From positions 768,501-832,500 of the forward strand of contig NW_022145597.1 of the NCBI RefSeq assembly GCF_000002235.5: a stretch of DNA of 64,000 bases. The letters are read 5' to 3'. The notes beneath the pieces are model-generated. The model made no database searches, was not told the DNA's origin, and saw nothing but the letters and a program-made list of their open reading frames with translations. The translations under genes and the position numbers were made by a program. Shown in pieces: positions 46,981 to 57,260 of the stretch. Source of the stretch: Strongylocentrotus purpuratus (taxonomy: Eukaryota > Echinodermata > Echinoidea > Camarodonta > Strongylocentrotidae). Numbering within the stretch: position 1 is the first letter of the stretch; every line of letters starts with the position of its first letter.

Positions 46981-47103
46981 GAAAAGTGGTCTTTATGTAC
47001 AGGTTCCTTTAGTACAGGTTTCAATGAGAAACCATATTCAAGGGAAATGAAAAATGTGGTATTTATTGTCAGGTGGTCTTTCCATACAGCAGTTTTGACT
47101 GTA
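46981..47103 (-). mobile_element. ACCACC-motif repeat, inverted truncated copy
   Basis: Its reverse complement starts ACAGTCAAAACTGCTGTATG. It aligns with 43728-43891 through 'gaccacctg', 'taccacattttt', 'tttcccttgaa', 'attgaaac(c/a)tgtac' and 'ataaagaccacttttc'. The far end is missing. It fills exactly the space between the duplicated acceptor and the real one. Confidence 0.85.
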
Positions 47104-47132
47104 TATCTATGTGTGCGTTTATTTCCATGTAG

Positions 47133-47219
47133 GCTCTGAAGGTATTGAGATGTGCTGAGTTTGCTCCCTTCGTTGTCTTCATTGCTGCACCTACACTCAC
47201 AGGAATGAATGATGTACAT
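47133..47219 (+). CDS. CASK exon: GK domain core strand
   Basis: Twenty-nine codons encode [20 protein letters not shown] and TLTGMNDVH, matching vertebrate [20 protein letters not shown]. The donor is CAT|GTAAGT, in phase 0 to the last exon. An alternative GTACAT six bases earlier would drop two residues. The acceptor 'ttatttccatgtag' has a near-identical decoy 164 bases upstream. Confidence 0.96.
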
Positions 47220-47288
47220 GTAAGTACACAGAACTCTTAAAGTGACTCTGTAGCATTGCCTCAGATTCTGAAACACAATCCTGGATTT

Positions 47289-47609
47289 AGCTCATGCTGC
47301 AATCATAATTATAAACCTTTAGGTCAATCAGGAATCCCATGACTTTTACAAACCAAATCTTTTTTGATTATCAAGATATTTATGATTGGAAATCAAAATT
47401 TAATTTTCCGTTTTCCTCACCTTTTTTATAACCCTACAGTCTATTGGGGAACATGAGTACGGTATGGTAAACCCGGTCACTCAAAGATTTTTACTTTTTT
47501 GAGGCACTTCATGATCATTTTGAGGCGCAATTTTTGTTAGGGCTTCATTATTACACCATATCACAGACACTGATAACACGTAGGGCAATGTATCTCAGAT
47601 TTAACATTG
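47289..47609 (-). repeat. Dispersed 310-bp repeat, copy 2 of 2
   Basis: This is the inverted counterpart of 19250-19560, lying in the CASK intron shortly after the 47133 exon. Long exact or near-exact blocks are shared along its entire length. Confidence 0.82.
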
Positions 47610-47717
47610 GTACACCAACACTTCTTAATGTGAAGACTGTAGTAGTAGCAAAGAGTCTTGTGGCTTGGCTTGAGGAGTTATCCTTTTAGGTGTGACTTGG
47701 TGAAGTGTACTGTGGTC

Positions 47718-47976
47718 TTAAAGCGGCACTGCACTACTTGTAGCTACTTGGGCCCTCTATACAGCCCACAATGCCTAAACCTTACCCGTTGATCCCCCTT
47801 GATTCCCCTTGGTTCTCTTTTTCTTATGTTAATTGAGAGCTGATTTGTAAAGTGCTTAAGCTCTGATAAAAAGTGGAATATTATTATTATTATTATTATT
47901 ATGAGATAACCACCTGCCAGTGACCATGCAAGGAGGTCTGATCCCTTCTGGCTAAACTAGTGCAGATAGGCTTTAA
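47718..47976 (+). mobile_element. TTAA-ended MITE-like element, copy 3 of 3, with internal insertion
   Basis: It begins 'cttaaagcggcactgcac' and ends 'gtgcagataggctttaaaa'. Compared with the 42088 copy it carries an extra segment of about 55 bases: 'gtaaagtgcttaagc' followed by an (ATT)n run. That segment looks like a SINE tail inserted into it. Confidence 0.82.
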
Positions 47977-48186
47977 AATCACCACAAGAAATACAGAATC
48001 CTTCAAAAAGTTAGTTGCATGAGTTTAACTTTGGTCCTTGATTGCCAGTCAAAGATTACTAGATCAATACACTACATATTGGTCCAATATGAAACCCCAA
48101 ATTAACTTGTCCTAATTTAGGTAGAAACTTATTGTGTTATGCAATTTGAAAAGCAGCAGATCATGATTGATATGGACAATCTATAT

Positions 48187-48720
48187 AAGTAATACGCTAA
48201 GGCTCCGCGGGGGGCGCGACGTCTCCGCCAGCCTTTGTATTCTATTGTTTTTTAATGAGATCGCCGACCCAAGTTGGTGCGGCTATCTCCTCCTGAACCC
48301 TCCCCTCGGGGTACCCGTGCCGGGTGCCATCGTCCGCGGGAGAGTCTACTCTGTGGAATTGGCTATATTCCGCCCGAGGTCCTCCTCCGTGTCGACGTCC
48401 AGGGCGAAACCAGACGCGACATGCTTAATGCAGGATATGCGTGACGACAGAGATACCTCATGGATATTCAACATTACATCCGTAGACACACGACCGATGA
48501 CTATCCGTATAAAATTGTATACACAAAAATCGGTCGTAAAAAAACTCGAACCATATTCCATACCTTACCTGGCTTACCATGTCGCACGCAAGTACGCCAA
48601 AACACGTACATTTTCGCAGTTGCGAGATCGAGACGGAGCGTAGGGCTCGAGTTTTTGGCGGTCGATTTTGTTTTGGTAGAAGCTGAATCTAGACCATGAA
48701 CCACTAAACATCGCGAAACT
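48187..48720 (+). other. GC-rich island in the last CASK intron with a 158-codon open frame
   Basis: The segment is much richer in G+C and CpG than its flanks. An ATG-started frame (48167-48643) runs 158 codons and includes 'PPLGVPVPGAIVRGRVYSVE'. A shorter frame lies on the minus strand. I recognise no domain. It may be part of a decayed mobile element or an intronic CpG island. The ATG lies outside the GC-rich part, and no splice evidence ties the frame to CASK. Confidence 0.4.
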
Positions 48721-49384
48721 GCAATCAATTTCCATCACGAATTCACGATTGCTGCAATATTATAAAGTTTCCATAAATAGAGGTATGAAATTAAAGCCTA
48801 TTTTGTGATGTTCTCGCCATGTTTACGTAATTTTGATAATCATTTCTTCAAAGTAAAGAAAATCAGACAAAATCACCGTAACTGACACGCTACAATACAG
48901 TGCATTGCCACTGTGTAGTGTGTGTGAGATGAGCTGAGTTACGCTGCAGTTATGCAGCAGTGTGTGAGTTGAATTCGAGTCGAAGAGATTTGACACTTTG
49001 AAATTGTTATCTGTTGGTTTGCATCATTATTGCCGCGATTTTAATATAGTTTCGTGAATAGATTAACGAAACCTGAGCTTAGAATTAGTAAAAGTATTAC
49101 TAATGTCTACGTTTTTAAACGACTGTCTGATTTTCTTGTGAAAATTTTACTTTGAAAAATGATTATCGAAATTAATGGTCAGAAATAATCACAATCTAGG
49201 GTCTATTATGTTACAGTTCTTGCATCAAATCAATGCATGAAAACTTTAATAGTTATTGAACTAGAAAAATGTTTTGTTTTTTTAAATAGGCAATTATAAA
49301 GAAGGAAGCCTGAAACCTTAGGCTACTGAACAAATCTCAACAAAGTGTAGGCCTATCGTTTTTTATGAATTAATGAAAAAGTAG

Positions 49385-49480
49385 CCCCAGAAAAAAGAGC
49401 CCCCGAAAGTTGAAAAAGTAGCCCCCGAAAATTTCCCAAAAATTTGAAATGGAGCCCCCGAAATGAAAAACTTAATTTTT
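49385..49480 (+). repeat. GCCCCCGAAA short tandem motif
   Basis: Four units of the type 'agcccccgaaa' are separated by 15-25 bases of A-rich sequence. Confidence 0.85.
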
Positions 49481-49594
49481 TGCCTGCACCCCCCTCTAGA
49501 ATCCTGCGGATTTCCACGGGTCCTGAGTTGCGTGTATATATAATATAGGCGTGGGGTCCACGGGTTTCAAGGGGCCATAAACCCCCAAAAGCTC

Positions 49595-49621
49595 GGGGGG
49601 GGGGGGGGGGGGGGGGGGGGG
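49595..49621 (+). repeat. Poly-G run, 27 bases
   Basis: The longest homopolymer G run in the window, inside a CASK intron. Confidence 0.95.
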
Positions 49622-49802
49622 AGGGGGAGAGATCCCCGAGAGATCAGATCGCAGCGAGTTGAGTGTATATATAATATAGGCGTGGGGTCCACGGTTTCAA
49701 GGGGCCATAAACCCCCGAAAGCTCGGGGGTTTTAGGCGTTTAATTAGGGACAGATGAGCATATTTTTAATACTTTATTTGTGACACTTGCGGGTCACTAA
49801 TT

Positions 49803-50187
49803 GGCGTGGGGTCAATACGTAGAGTTGCGTAGTGTTGCGTACCAACTACACTGGCCTACGTTACTATATGCTGAGGGACTGAAAGGGGTACGCAAGGTGA
49901 ACGAAAACAATTCAACATGTTTAATTTTTATTGCGTACTTTCGGCGTAGAAACTTGACGCAGAAATTACGCCTTTTTACGCAGAAAGTCCGCCTTTTTAC
50001 GCAACAGTACGCTACCCTACGCCAGATCGACTAAGCAGTAAAAGCTTTCCACACAGTAAGCAACCATAAGCAAACCTGTACGCCAGCCTACGCATAACCT
50101 ACGCAGGGACTATTTTCCCATTAATACGCAGCCTAATTTCTGCGTAGTCGGTACGCTACACTACGGAACTCTACGCAGTTCCAGTGG
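49803..50187. mobile_element. TACGC-rich inverted-repeat element
   Basis: The left end contains 'acgtagagttgcgtagtgtt' and 'gcgtaccaactac'. The right end, reverse-complemented, contains 'gcgtagagttccgtagtgta' and 'gcgtaccgactac'. The interior repeats GCGTA/TACGC many times. The exact ends are uncertain. Confidence 0.7.
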
Positions 50188-50994
50188 CTTAAAGAATAAC
50201 TACCGGTACAGTTGGATTGTTTTTTTTAATTTAATATAAGGCCAAATTAAAAAAAAACATGCTTATAGCGTCCTGTTTTTTTGAAAAATGGGAAGGAGGA
50301 GGCGCTTTTTTTTTTCTTTTTTTTTTCAAAATGGCCGCTCCGTACATTTTCCCTGGCATTCGGGTTATTTTTCAAGATGGCGGCCTACAATTTTTTTTTT
50401 TTCTTTTTTAAAATCAGAAATACATTTTAGCAGTGCTTTTCATGTTTTTTTTCTTTCAAAAAAAAAAAATAGGAGGCGGCCCCCAAAAAGGAAGCAGGCG
50501 GGGACGATGTTTTTTTTCTTTAAAAAAAAAAAAAAAAAAAAAAAAATAGGAGGCTGCCCCCAAAAAGGAAGCGGGCGGGGACGCTAAACATGTATATTTT
50601 TTTAATGGCCTGAATGGCAAATAACATTCTTGGTGGTTTTAATTTAGACATTCTCTATATATCTATTTACACCCCCCGCCCCCTCTAGAATCCCGCGGAT
50701 TTCCGCGGGTCCTACTAGTTATTCTTATAACACTGGTGCTTATCAAAAGGGGATGAGCCAAATAATATTTGTTTAGTGATGCACGCTGCCTTCTGTCTTG
50801 CAATTTGATGTGAAGTCTTATGTCCTAGGGTTTACTTTGTTAAGGGTTGTTTTTATATAGATTGAGAATTTTAATTCCAGTCTGTTTTCTTATGATACTC
50901 TACATCTGCTCACGTTCACCCTTGTGTGATTAGTGGATACTTTACTGAAAGAAATCTCTGGAATATTTTAGCACCTTATGATATCAGGGGGGGG

Positions 50995-51314
50995 GGGGTG
51001 TTTCATAAAGCTGTTTGTAAAGTTACGCATGACTTTACGAATGACTTGTAGATGAAGTGCCAGATAGGATACCCAAAGTTTTTCCTGATGGTTTAACAAA
51101 CTGACTATATTTCCAATTACCTCACTTAAATTATGGCAAAAAATATACTTTGCTTTAGAAATGTTTGTTACAATAAGAATGATAATCTACATCTGCACAG
51201 TTCAACTTTAATTGATGCAGTTAAAAAATGATTTAGCATCCTATCTGGCACTTCATATACAAGTCATTCGTAAAGTCATGCGTAAATTTACGAACAGCTG
51301 TATGAAACATCCCC
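50995..51314. mobile_element. MITE with about 70-bp inverted repeats before the last CASK exon
   Basis: The left arm GGGGTGTTTCATAAAGCTGT through 'gtgccagataggat' is matched by 'atcctatctggcac' through 'cagctgtatgaaacatcccc' on the right. The arms hold 'aagt(c/t)a(c/t)gc(a/g)t' and 'tttacgaatgacttgta'. The element ends 100 bases before the acceptor of the final CASK exon. The 12-G run at 50987-50998 overlaps its start. Confidence 0.92.
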
Positions 51315-51414
51315 TGCTCACCTGAAGCAAAGAGAAGTCCCTTGTGGATGTTATGCAGAAATATTATAATTGTTATTGTTGTTAATGTTATTGTTATTTT
51401 TATTCTGATAACAG

Positions 51415-51591
51415 GATAGCAGCCTGGAGCGACTTGCCAAGGAATCTGAGCTGCTCCGCCAGGCCTACGGTCACTTCTTTGATCTCACCATCGTCAACAA
51501 CGACATCGACGACACGATACGCACGCTCGAGAACGCCATGGAAGAAATATGCACCACGCCGCAATGGGTTCCCGTCAGCTGGGTCTACTAA
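51415..51591 (+). CDS. CASK last coding exon: GK C-terminus and stop
   Basis: After CTGATAACAG the exon encodes [40 protein letters not shown] and [18 protein letters not shown], then TAA at 51589-51591. The C-terminal [10 protein letters not shown] is the hallmark of CASK and MPP1. Vertebrate CASK reads [20 protein letters not shown] and onward at the same place. The acceptor is preceded by a T-rich tract of weak complexity (gttattgttattttt). Codon use is more GC-rich than flanking introns, as for the other CASK exons. Confidence 0.98.
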   Translation, partial: DSSLERLAKESELLRQAYGHFFDLTIVNNDIDDTIRTLENAMEEICTTPQWVPVSWVY

Positions 51592-51835
51592 GGTCAAAGG
51601 TCATTGTTTATTGCCGGAGGTCAATAGCTCTTTGTTCCCTGTTTTCCATGGGTAGAGTGTCGACCCGTTTGGATCGTTTTCAATTTACATGTATTTCTAT
51701 GGTGTTTATATCACCGGTATTTCTTACTTCGCATTCAAGGTTTAACAACCACTGTTCTTATGTAAACTAGAGATGGCAGCCTTTTGTTACGAGTAGCGAT
51801 CATGGATCACGTTTGAAAGGACTGCTAGCTCTACG

Positions 51836-52160
51836 CAGGAGCTGGAATAATCTTTGTAATGCATCAAGCAAGTTACAAAGGAAACCACCTGATTGCAGCC
51901 ATTTTGGATTCTTCATCGTCATATCTTCACCTGAATCATTTTCATATATCACTGTTATTTCTTTCTTTCTTTGCAATCGAAGGGTTCAAGACCAGTGGTC
52001 TATGTTGAGATGAACAAGAGTCTTTTTTAAGAAATGAACATCATTAGGTTTGAGAGGAGCTAGTTCTGAGCAGGAATAAACTTTTTAATGCATCAAGCAA
52101 GAGAAGACTGACTGGAATCTAGCCGATTGCAGCCATTTTGGATCCATGACTGTTGTTTCT
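51836..52160 (+). repeat. Tandem duplication of about 230 bp in the CASK 3' UTR
   Basis: 'aatgcatcaagcaag' recurs at 51859 and 52088, 'gattgcagccattttggat' at 51891 and 52125, and 'ggaataa(a/t)ct' before each. The first spacing is 229 and the second 234. The second copy carries an AATAAA that the first lacks. Confidence 0.88.
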
Positions 52161-54506
52161 TAAATCAACCCATTCCCAGAGTTAATCCCAAGACTGGTGT
52201 TAGCTTATGCTGCTTTGGAACCCAGTGAACGATGGTCCAGCGATAGCTACTATATATATTTTGGATTCTACAAACTAATCATGTACAAGAGAGTAAAACA
52301 TGCAGTATGAAAAACCTGCAAACTTGACTGTAATTCTTGGAAAGGAATATTGTAAGATCAATTATGTGAAAGTTTTTTGAAATTTGATCAGACAATCGAG
52401 ATTACCAATAATACTTGTGCTCTGTTCTCGGATAGAAATGAAGGAAATTGTTTGAATATCACCCTTAATTTAATGTTAACCAGAGGTGCAAGGCAAGGCA
52501 TTGTGCCATTGTCAATACAGAAAGAAGTTGAAGCAGTTACTCTATTTATAGGAGGCTCTTACTAATGAGGGTGGATCAGACAGTTCACATTGCATAGTGT
52601 TTTGTGCTTGACCATTGCACATACTATGCGATAATATGCTGGGACTTGTGCGTGAAAAAGGTATTCAAAGCAATGCAGACACGCTTTACTGTGGGAATTA
52701 AACTTGATTAAAGAACTGACTTATGGCCAGATATAAAGAAGTATTTTGAAATTCTTTCTCATTTAGGAATAAATGTGGATTTGTGGAAGAAGAGGCAAAC
52801 AAGAAAATGGACATGATGAACTAGGGAGTGATGGGACAGGAGATGTGGAGAATCTGTTTTGTCATTGGTCATTAAATGTGGCCATCTTATTTTATATGAA
52901 ATCTAGGAGTATTGTTGAAATACAAAGAGCTTTCTGGAGAAGTATGCTATCAGTAAGGAGGGAATTTTGATGTATACAGTCATATTCATCTATTAAGGCC
53001 AGTTACGGGAAACATGAACAAAATAGGCCCCTATAGACAAGCATGCTTGTGGTTTTTAAACCTGTCAATATTCTTCTTTGGTATGGCTGTTGAAGCTTGT
53101 TAACTCTTGACTTGTTTTGGTCGACCAATTGAACAAACAGGAGTGCCACAGTCTATTTTTAGCACACATATAGGGTACATGTATAATGTATTTCAAACAA
53201 TTTGGCAGACCTAGGTTTTGATCCATAATGAATAAAGAATTCAAGATTATACCTGACATATCAGCGCTGGTGCATGGATCTTTGCAGAGTTGCTCCTTAT
53301 CCTTACATACCCCTCCCTCTAAGGCAGCTATATATCTCCTTCAATGCACAACTCATTAGAATGACTTGAAGGGAAAGGAAGACAGTCTCACAGACTTGAA
53401 CATTTGATGCTACATTTATCTTTCTATTCTTCATAGTTTCTTCTTTTACCATGAGACACTTTGTATATCTATTTAAAGTGTTTCAGATATTTTTCTTCAG
53501 CATTATGATATAATTATTTTGTGAATCTTGTATGAAAATGAAAGTAAATATAACATTTTTTGTTTGTCTTTATGTTTCTTTGTATCTAAGCCAATGAATT
53601 TGTATGAGAGAAAATTTGTATATATTGACTAATGATGAATGATGCTTGATAGCTTTGATTACAAAGTGAAAAGTGGAAAGCACAGACTTCCAAATCATCT
53701 GTTAAATGCATTTTGCAGCTACCATTAGATGCGACCTGTTTAGTTTACATTTTTTCTTTTTTCCATAGAGTATATGTTTTGATTTTATTCACTGAGTTTG
53801 TTCAACTTGAATAATCTTAGGCCAATTCATTGAAGTGATCCGAAGTTGCACTATATTGTTACAGCCATGGCAGATTTTGAGCTCATCAGTTTTTCTTTCT
53901 TTCTTCTGTTTGACCACGATATCTCAAAAGCACAGTATTCTTATGATATGTATCTGTTTCGAGACTCGGAAAGGATGGGATAAAAGTTTTTGTTGCGTTG
54001 CACAAATTGATGATAAAGATTAAATGACATTGGTTGTATACCCTATGGGAAAATCTTATACTTTCTTCTCTCCCCTCTCTTTTCTCTTTCTTTTTCTTTT
54101 AGCATCATGTTTTCATCCTTAACTTCTTTTCCCTCTATTCTACCTGACTGACTTCAATATCATCCTAAAGTTACCTGAACTGCATAGTTTGTGAAGTGGA
54201 TGGTGTCATCTTGCATGTTTACCAGAAAGAGAGAGAGAGAAAGCGAGAGGCAGAGGAGGAGATAGGAAATTTAAGAACACAATTTTGTATGTTTATCTTT
54301 CTGAGAAACAGAGAAAGAGATAGTGATAAGAATACAGCTTTCATGAGAGAAAATAATCAGTTTTCTAGGCAAGAAGATGTACAGTGTTAGGACCAAATCC
54401 TTGCCATTGATTCTGTTTGCTTGTAGATAGATAGAGATGACCTTGTGATGCCCTTCACCTAGTCTGACCTTGTCATGCCCTTCACCCAGTCTATTATGTG
54501 CCATTC

Positions 54507-54641
54507 ATACCTCAGTCACACCGCCAAACCCATTTCAGACCGACTCCAAACCGACCCATTCTTGGCCATAGACATCATGTTATAGTTTCGATTGGTCTGT
54601 TGTCGGTCTGGTGTGGGTCTTGTCTGTGTGACTAAGGTATT
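54507..54641. mobile_element. Palindromic MITE with ACCTYAGTCACAC ends
   Basis: The left end ATACCTCAGTCACACC and the right end, reverse-complemented, ATACCTTAGTCACACA match. The inner arms 'agaccgactccaaaccgac' and 'gtcggtctggtgtgggtct' also pair. It is about 135 bp in the probable 3' UTR. Confidence 0.88.
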
Positions 54642-54956
54642 ACTCCTTATCCACTACTGCTCAAATCTTCATCATCGCTATTATGAGTCCTTGTATCCTT
54701 TCCACCTACCAAATATTGTTCCACTGAAAAATCCTAACTTGATATTTTGTTGTAATGTAAATTCATGTTTTCCTTCTTATTGATGATTTAATATCATCTT
54801 CATGTTTCCCTTATTGTTATCTAATCAAGTTTGTAGTTTTTAGATTTTTCTCCATTTTCCCCTCCATATATGATATTGTTTTTGAATGAAATACGACTTG
54901 AAATCAGTGTCTAGTCTTTCATATCACACGATGCTCTGTCTGCACGATGCAATAAA

Positions 54957-56255
54957 ATTAGATGCAAAATATTTTCACTTAAAATTTAAAAAAAAAGAGA
55001 TTGGAAGAAACACAGTTTTTATGAAATATGAGAGTAATGGTTCATTAGCTTCATGAAGAAACATTAATTGTCATATCAACTGCCAGGTGTAACTCAACTA
55101 GGTTATACTTCATGTTTAGACTAACAATGCAATTTGTAAATTACTTTTGTGAATAACAATTACATGTTGTAATTTACTATTGTAAATTACTGTTGTAAAT
55201 TTGCAATTCTGAATTGCATAGATACATTGAAAGCCATTGGTTGATTTCGTGGTATTGTGAAATGAAAATGACATTGAATATCTTTATTCATTAACAGTTG
55301 TTATCAAGAAACACAAATCAGGAACATTATTACATTTTCATTGTTAGCTGACAACTGACAGTCACAGCTTGCCAAAATTTACACAAATCTTGACAAATTG
55401 CCTAAAGAATCTGAAAGTTTGGTTTAAAAAAAATCATATGAATTTCATCTTGTAGGATTTTTGCTTGAGGAGAGTGTGTGTTTGCTAAAGTTTGACGAAG
55501 AAGAAAAAAACTCTGCAAAAGAATGTGATGCTGAGTCGAGTTCATGTTAGCAATTTCAGCTTTTGTGCTGGTTTCATTAAAACTACTTGTATGAAGCTTT
55601 CACATTTTTTTAAGTGGCATATTTCAGTTCTTGTGTTTTGTTGTAAAACCACATGATTTACAACAAACCTGTTCAGGTCTAAAACAGTGAAAGATTAGAG
55701 ATTCCACATCAGTTCTGTAAGGTGGGGAAAAGAAAGTATGAGAATTCTTTCGAATGAGCTATGCGTGTAATTTATGCTTCATACATAAATGTATGTACCT
55801 ACAAATATTGTGTAATTGTTATGTAATCAAGCCACAAATTGCACTAAAAATTAGTTTGACGATTTCTCTGTTGTTTTGCACCCTTTTTTTTTAGATTGCC
55901 AAGTAATATAAGAAATGGACTTGTTTCTAGAGAAAGACCGGTGTGCACTACTCTAAGGTATATGAATGAGTAGGAGGCAGGAGAAGAAAGAGTAAAATGA
56001 AATTGTACATGAAAAAGCATTTAACTTTCCTATGACATAATGTAATTGTAAATGTTATTCATATTATATCTGAAAATGATACTACAACATTGCCGTTTTG
56101 GCATGTTTTGCTTCATAATTATGTATTAAATAACATGTGAGTGACTGAAAAATGACAAAGTTGTCTGTGGTTTATTTAATTGATGTGTGTGGTCTGATGT
56201 CAGCCTTGTCAATGACTGGGAGGGGGAGGGGTAAGAGGCAGAGAGACAGAGAGAG
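54957..56255. other. No recognised gene; distal 3' UTR or intergenic DNA
   Basis: AT-rich sequence with short TTGTAAATT repeats near 55130-55200. I see no exon. Confidence 0.5.
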
Positions 56256-56460
56256 TGTGTGTAAGAGAGAGAGAGAGAGAGAGATGAGGAAAACAAATTT
56301 GGGGGGGGGGGGGAGACGGGCAAAACAGGGGAGATATGGACGAGATGGGGATAGAAAGAGCGAGAGGAGAGGAGAGAGAGAGAGAGAGAGAAAGAAAGAT
56401 AGAGAGAGAGAGAGAGAGTGAGTAAGAGAGAGGGAGAGGAAAAAAGAAATAGAAAAAGAG
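56256..56460 (+). repeat. GA microsatellite block with a 13-G run
   Basis: (GA)n tracts with a G run at 56301-56313 and AAAG interruptions. The 89- and 98-codon frames across it are repeat artefacts. Confidence 0.95.
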
Positions 56461-56499
56461 ATAGAAATTTTTACAAATAAAATGAAAAAATTGCGCTTT

Positions 56500-57260
56500 A
56501 AACATTTTTTTTATTGAAAATTACAATTTCACAATTATTGGAGTTAACATCACATGAAAAAGAGTATGATATAAAAAATCATTTTCAATTTTACACTCCA
56601 TTTGAATTGACTTCACATGAAAAAGAATTTAAAAATGTTTTATCAAAAACAAGTTGCAACTATAATACAGTTTAAAGAATGAACACACACAAGTGATGAA
56701 ACCTAAGCATTGAGCTTGAATCGTTACAACACCTTTCAAATATATCATGTATAGCAAATAAAATCCCTAAAGGGCTGTGAACTATTTACACTATTTACAA
56801 AGAACAAGAAAAACAAAGAATAACAAAAAGTATATTCTTAAGTCTAGTAAAATGTCTTGTAGATCATAAGAGATTTAAATTGATGTTCGACATGATGGAA
56901 TTGTTCAATATTGACTTTTAATCGTGTTATGTAGTGCTATGTCAGGAAATCATTCCTCTAGCACAAAATGTGATTTAGAATATCACACCAAAATGCATTA
57001 CACGTTAGGGCAAGCCAATTATAAGAGAGGCCGGCAGAAACAAAACAAACAAATAAAACACCTACGAACAAAAACAAACCAACAAATACAACTTCAGAAG
57101 AAATCATATTCGCAAGGGTGGCAATGTGATTTTCAAAATGGGGGCACTTTCTACCCCTTTACCTTGTTACCTTGTGTGTTTTGTGTGTCACAGGCTCACG
57201 GCACCTACTCAAGTAGGTTTGTAGTCCCGGGCGTGTACACAAAATGTAGCCAATAAAGCA
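56500..57260 (-). other. Possible 3' UTR of an unseen gene on the opposite strand
   Basis: Read on the minus strand, this is AT-rich and ends with AATAAA (plus-strand TTTATT at about 56509-56514) next to an A run. That resembles a transcript 3' end convergent with CASK. On the plus strand an AATAAA at 57254 follows a short frame. No coding exon of a minus-strand gene was identified further right, so this is only a suggestion. Confidence 0.2.

Larger units (their letters stand above)
49494..50713 (+). repeat. 1.2-kb block bracketed by a direct repeat, with internal tandem copies
   Basis: The brackets are 'ctctagaatcctgcggattt' at 49494 and 'ctctagaatcccgcggattt' at 50683; both continue 'cc(a/g)cgggtcct'. 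Inside, a 131-bp unit starting 'gagttg(c/a)gtgtatatata' is duplicated at 49525 and 49656. It contains the palindrome AAACCCCCGA...TCGGGGGTTT. A 27-G run (49595-49621) divides the copies. Further on, 'ggaggcggcccccaaaaagg' and a near copy lie at 50473 and 50550 among long A and T runs. No gene is recognised. Confidence 0.75.
51592..54956 (+). other. Probable CASK 3' untranslated region
   Basis: No further open frame belongs to the gene after TAA. Candidate AATAAA signals are at 52075, 52768, 53231 and 54951. I cannot tell which is used; 54951 is the last before an AT-rich stretch, and the end given here is an inference. The region contains a tandem duplication (51836-52160), a small palindromic element (54507-54641) and generally AT-rich sequence, as in long neuronal 3' UTRs. 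Confidence 0.55.

Noticed and set aside
57190..57256. Acceptor-like AG followed by a frame ending PGVYTKCSQ, reminiscent of a serine protease end
   Set aside because: Only PGVYTK matches, the expected flanking residues are absent, and no catalytic exon is nearby.
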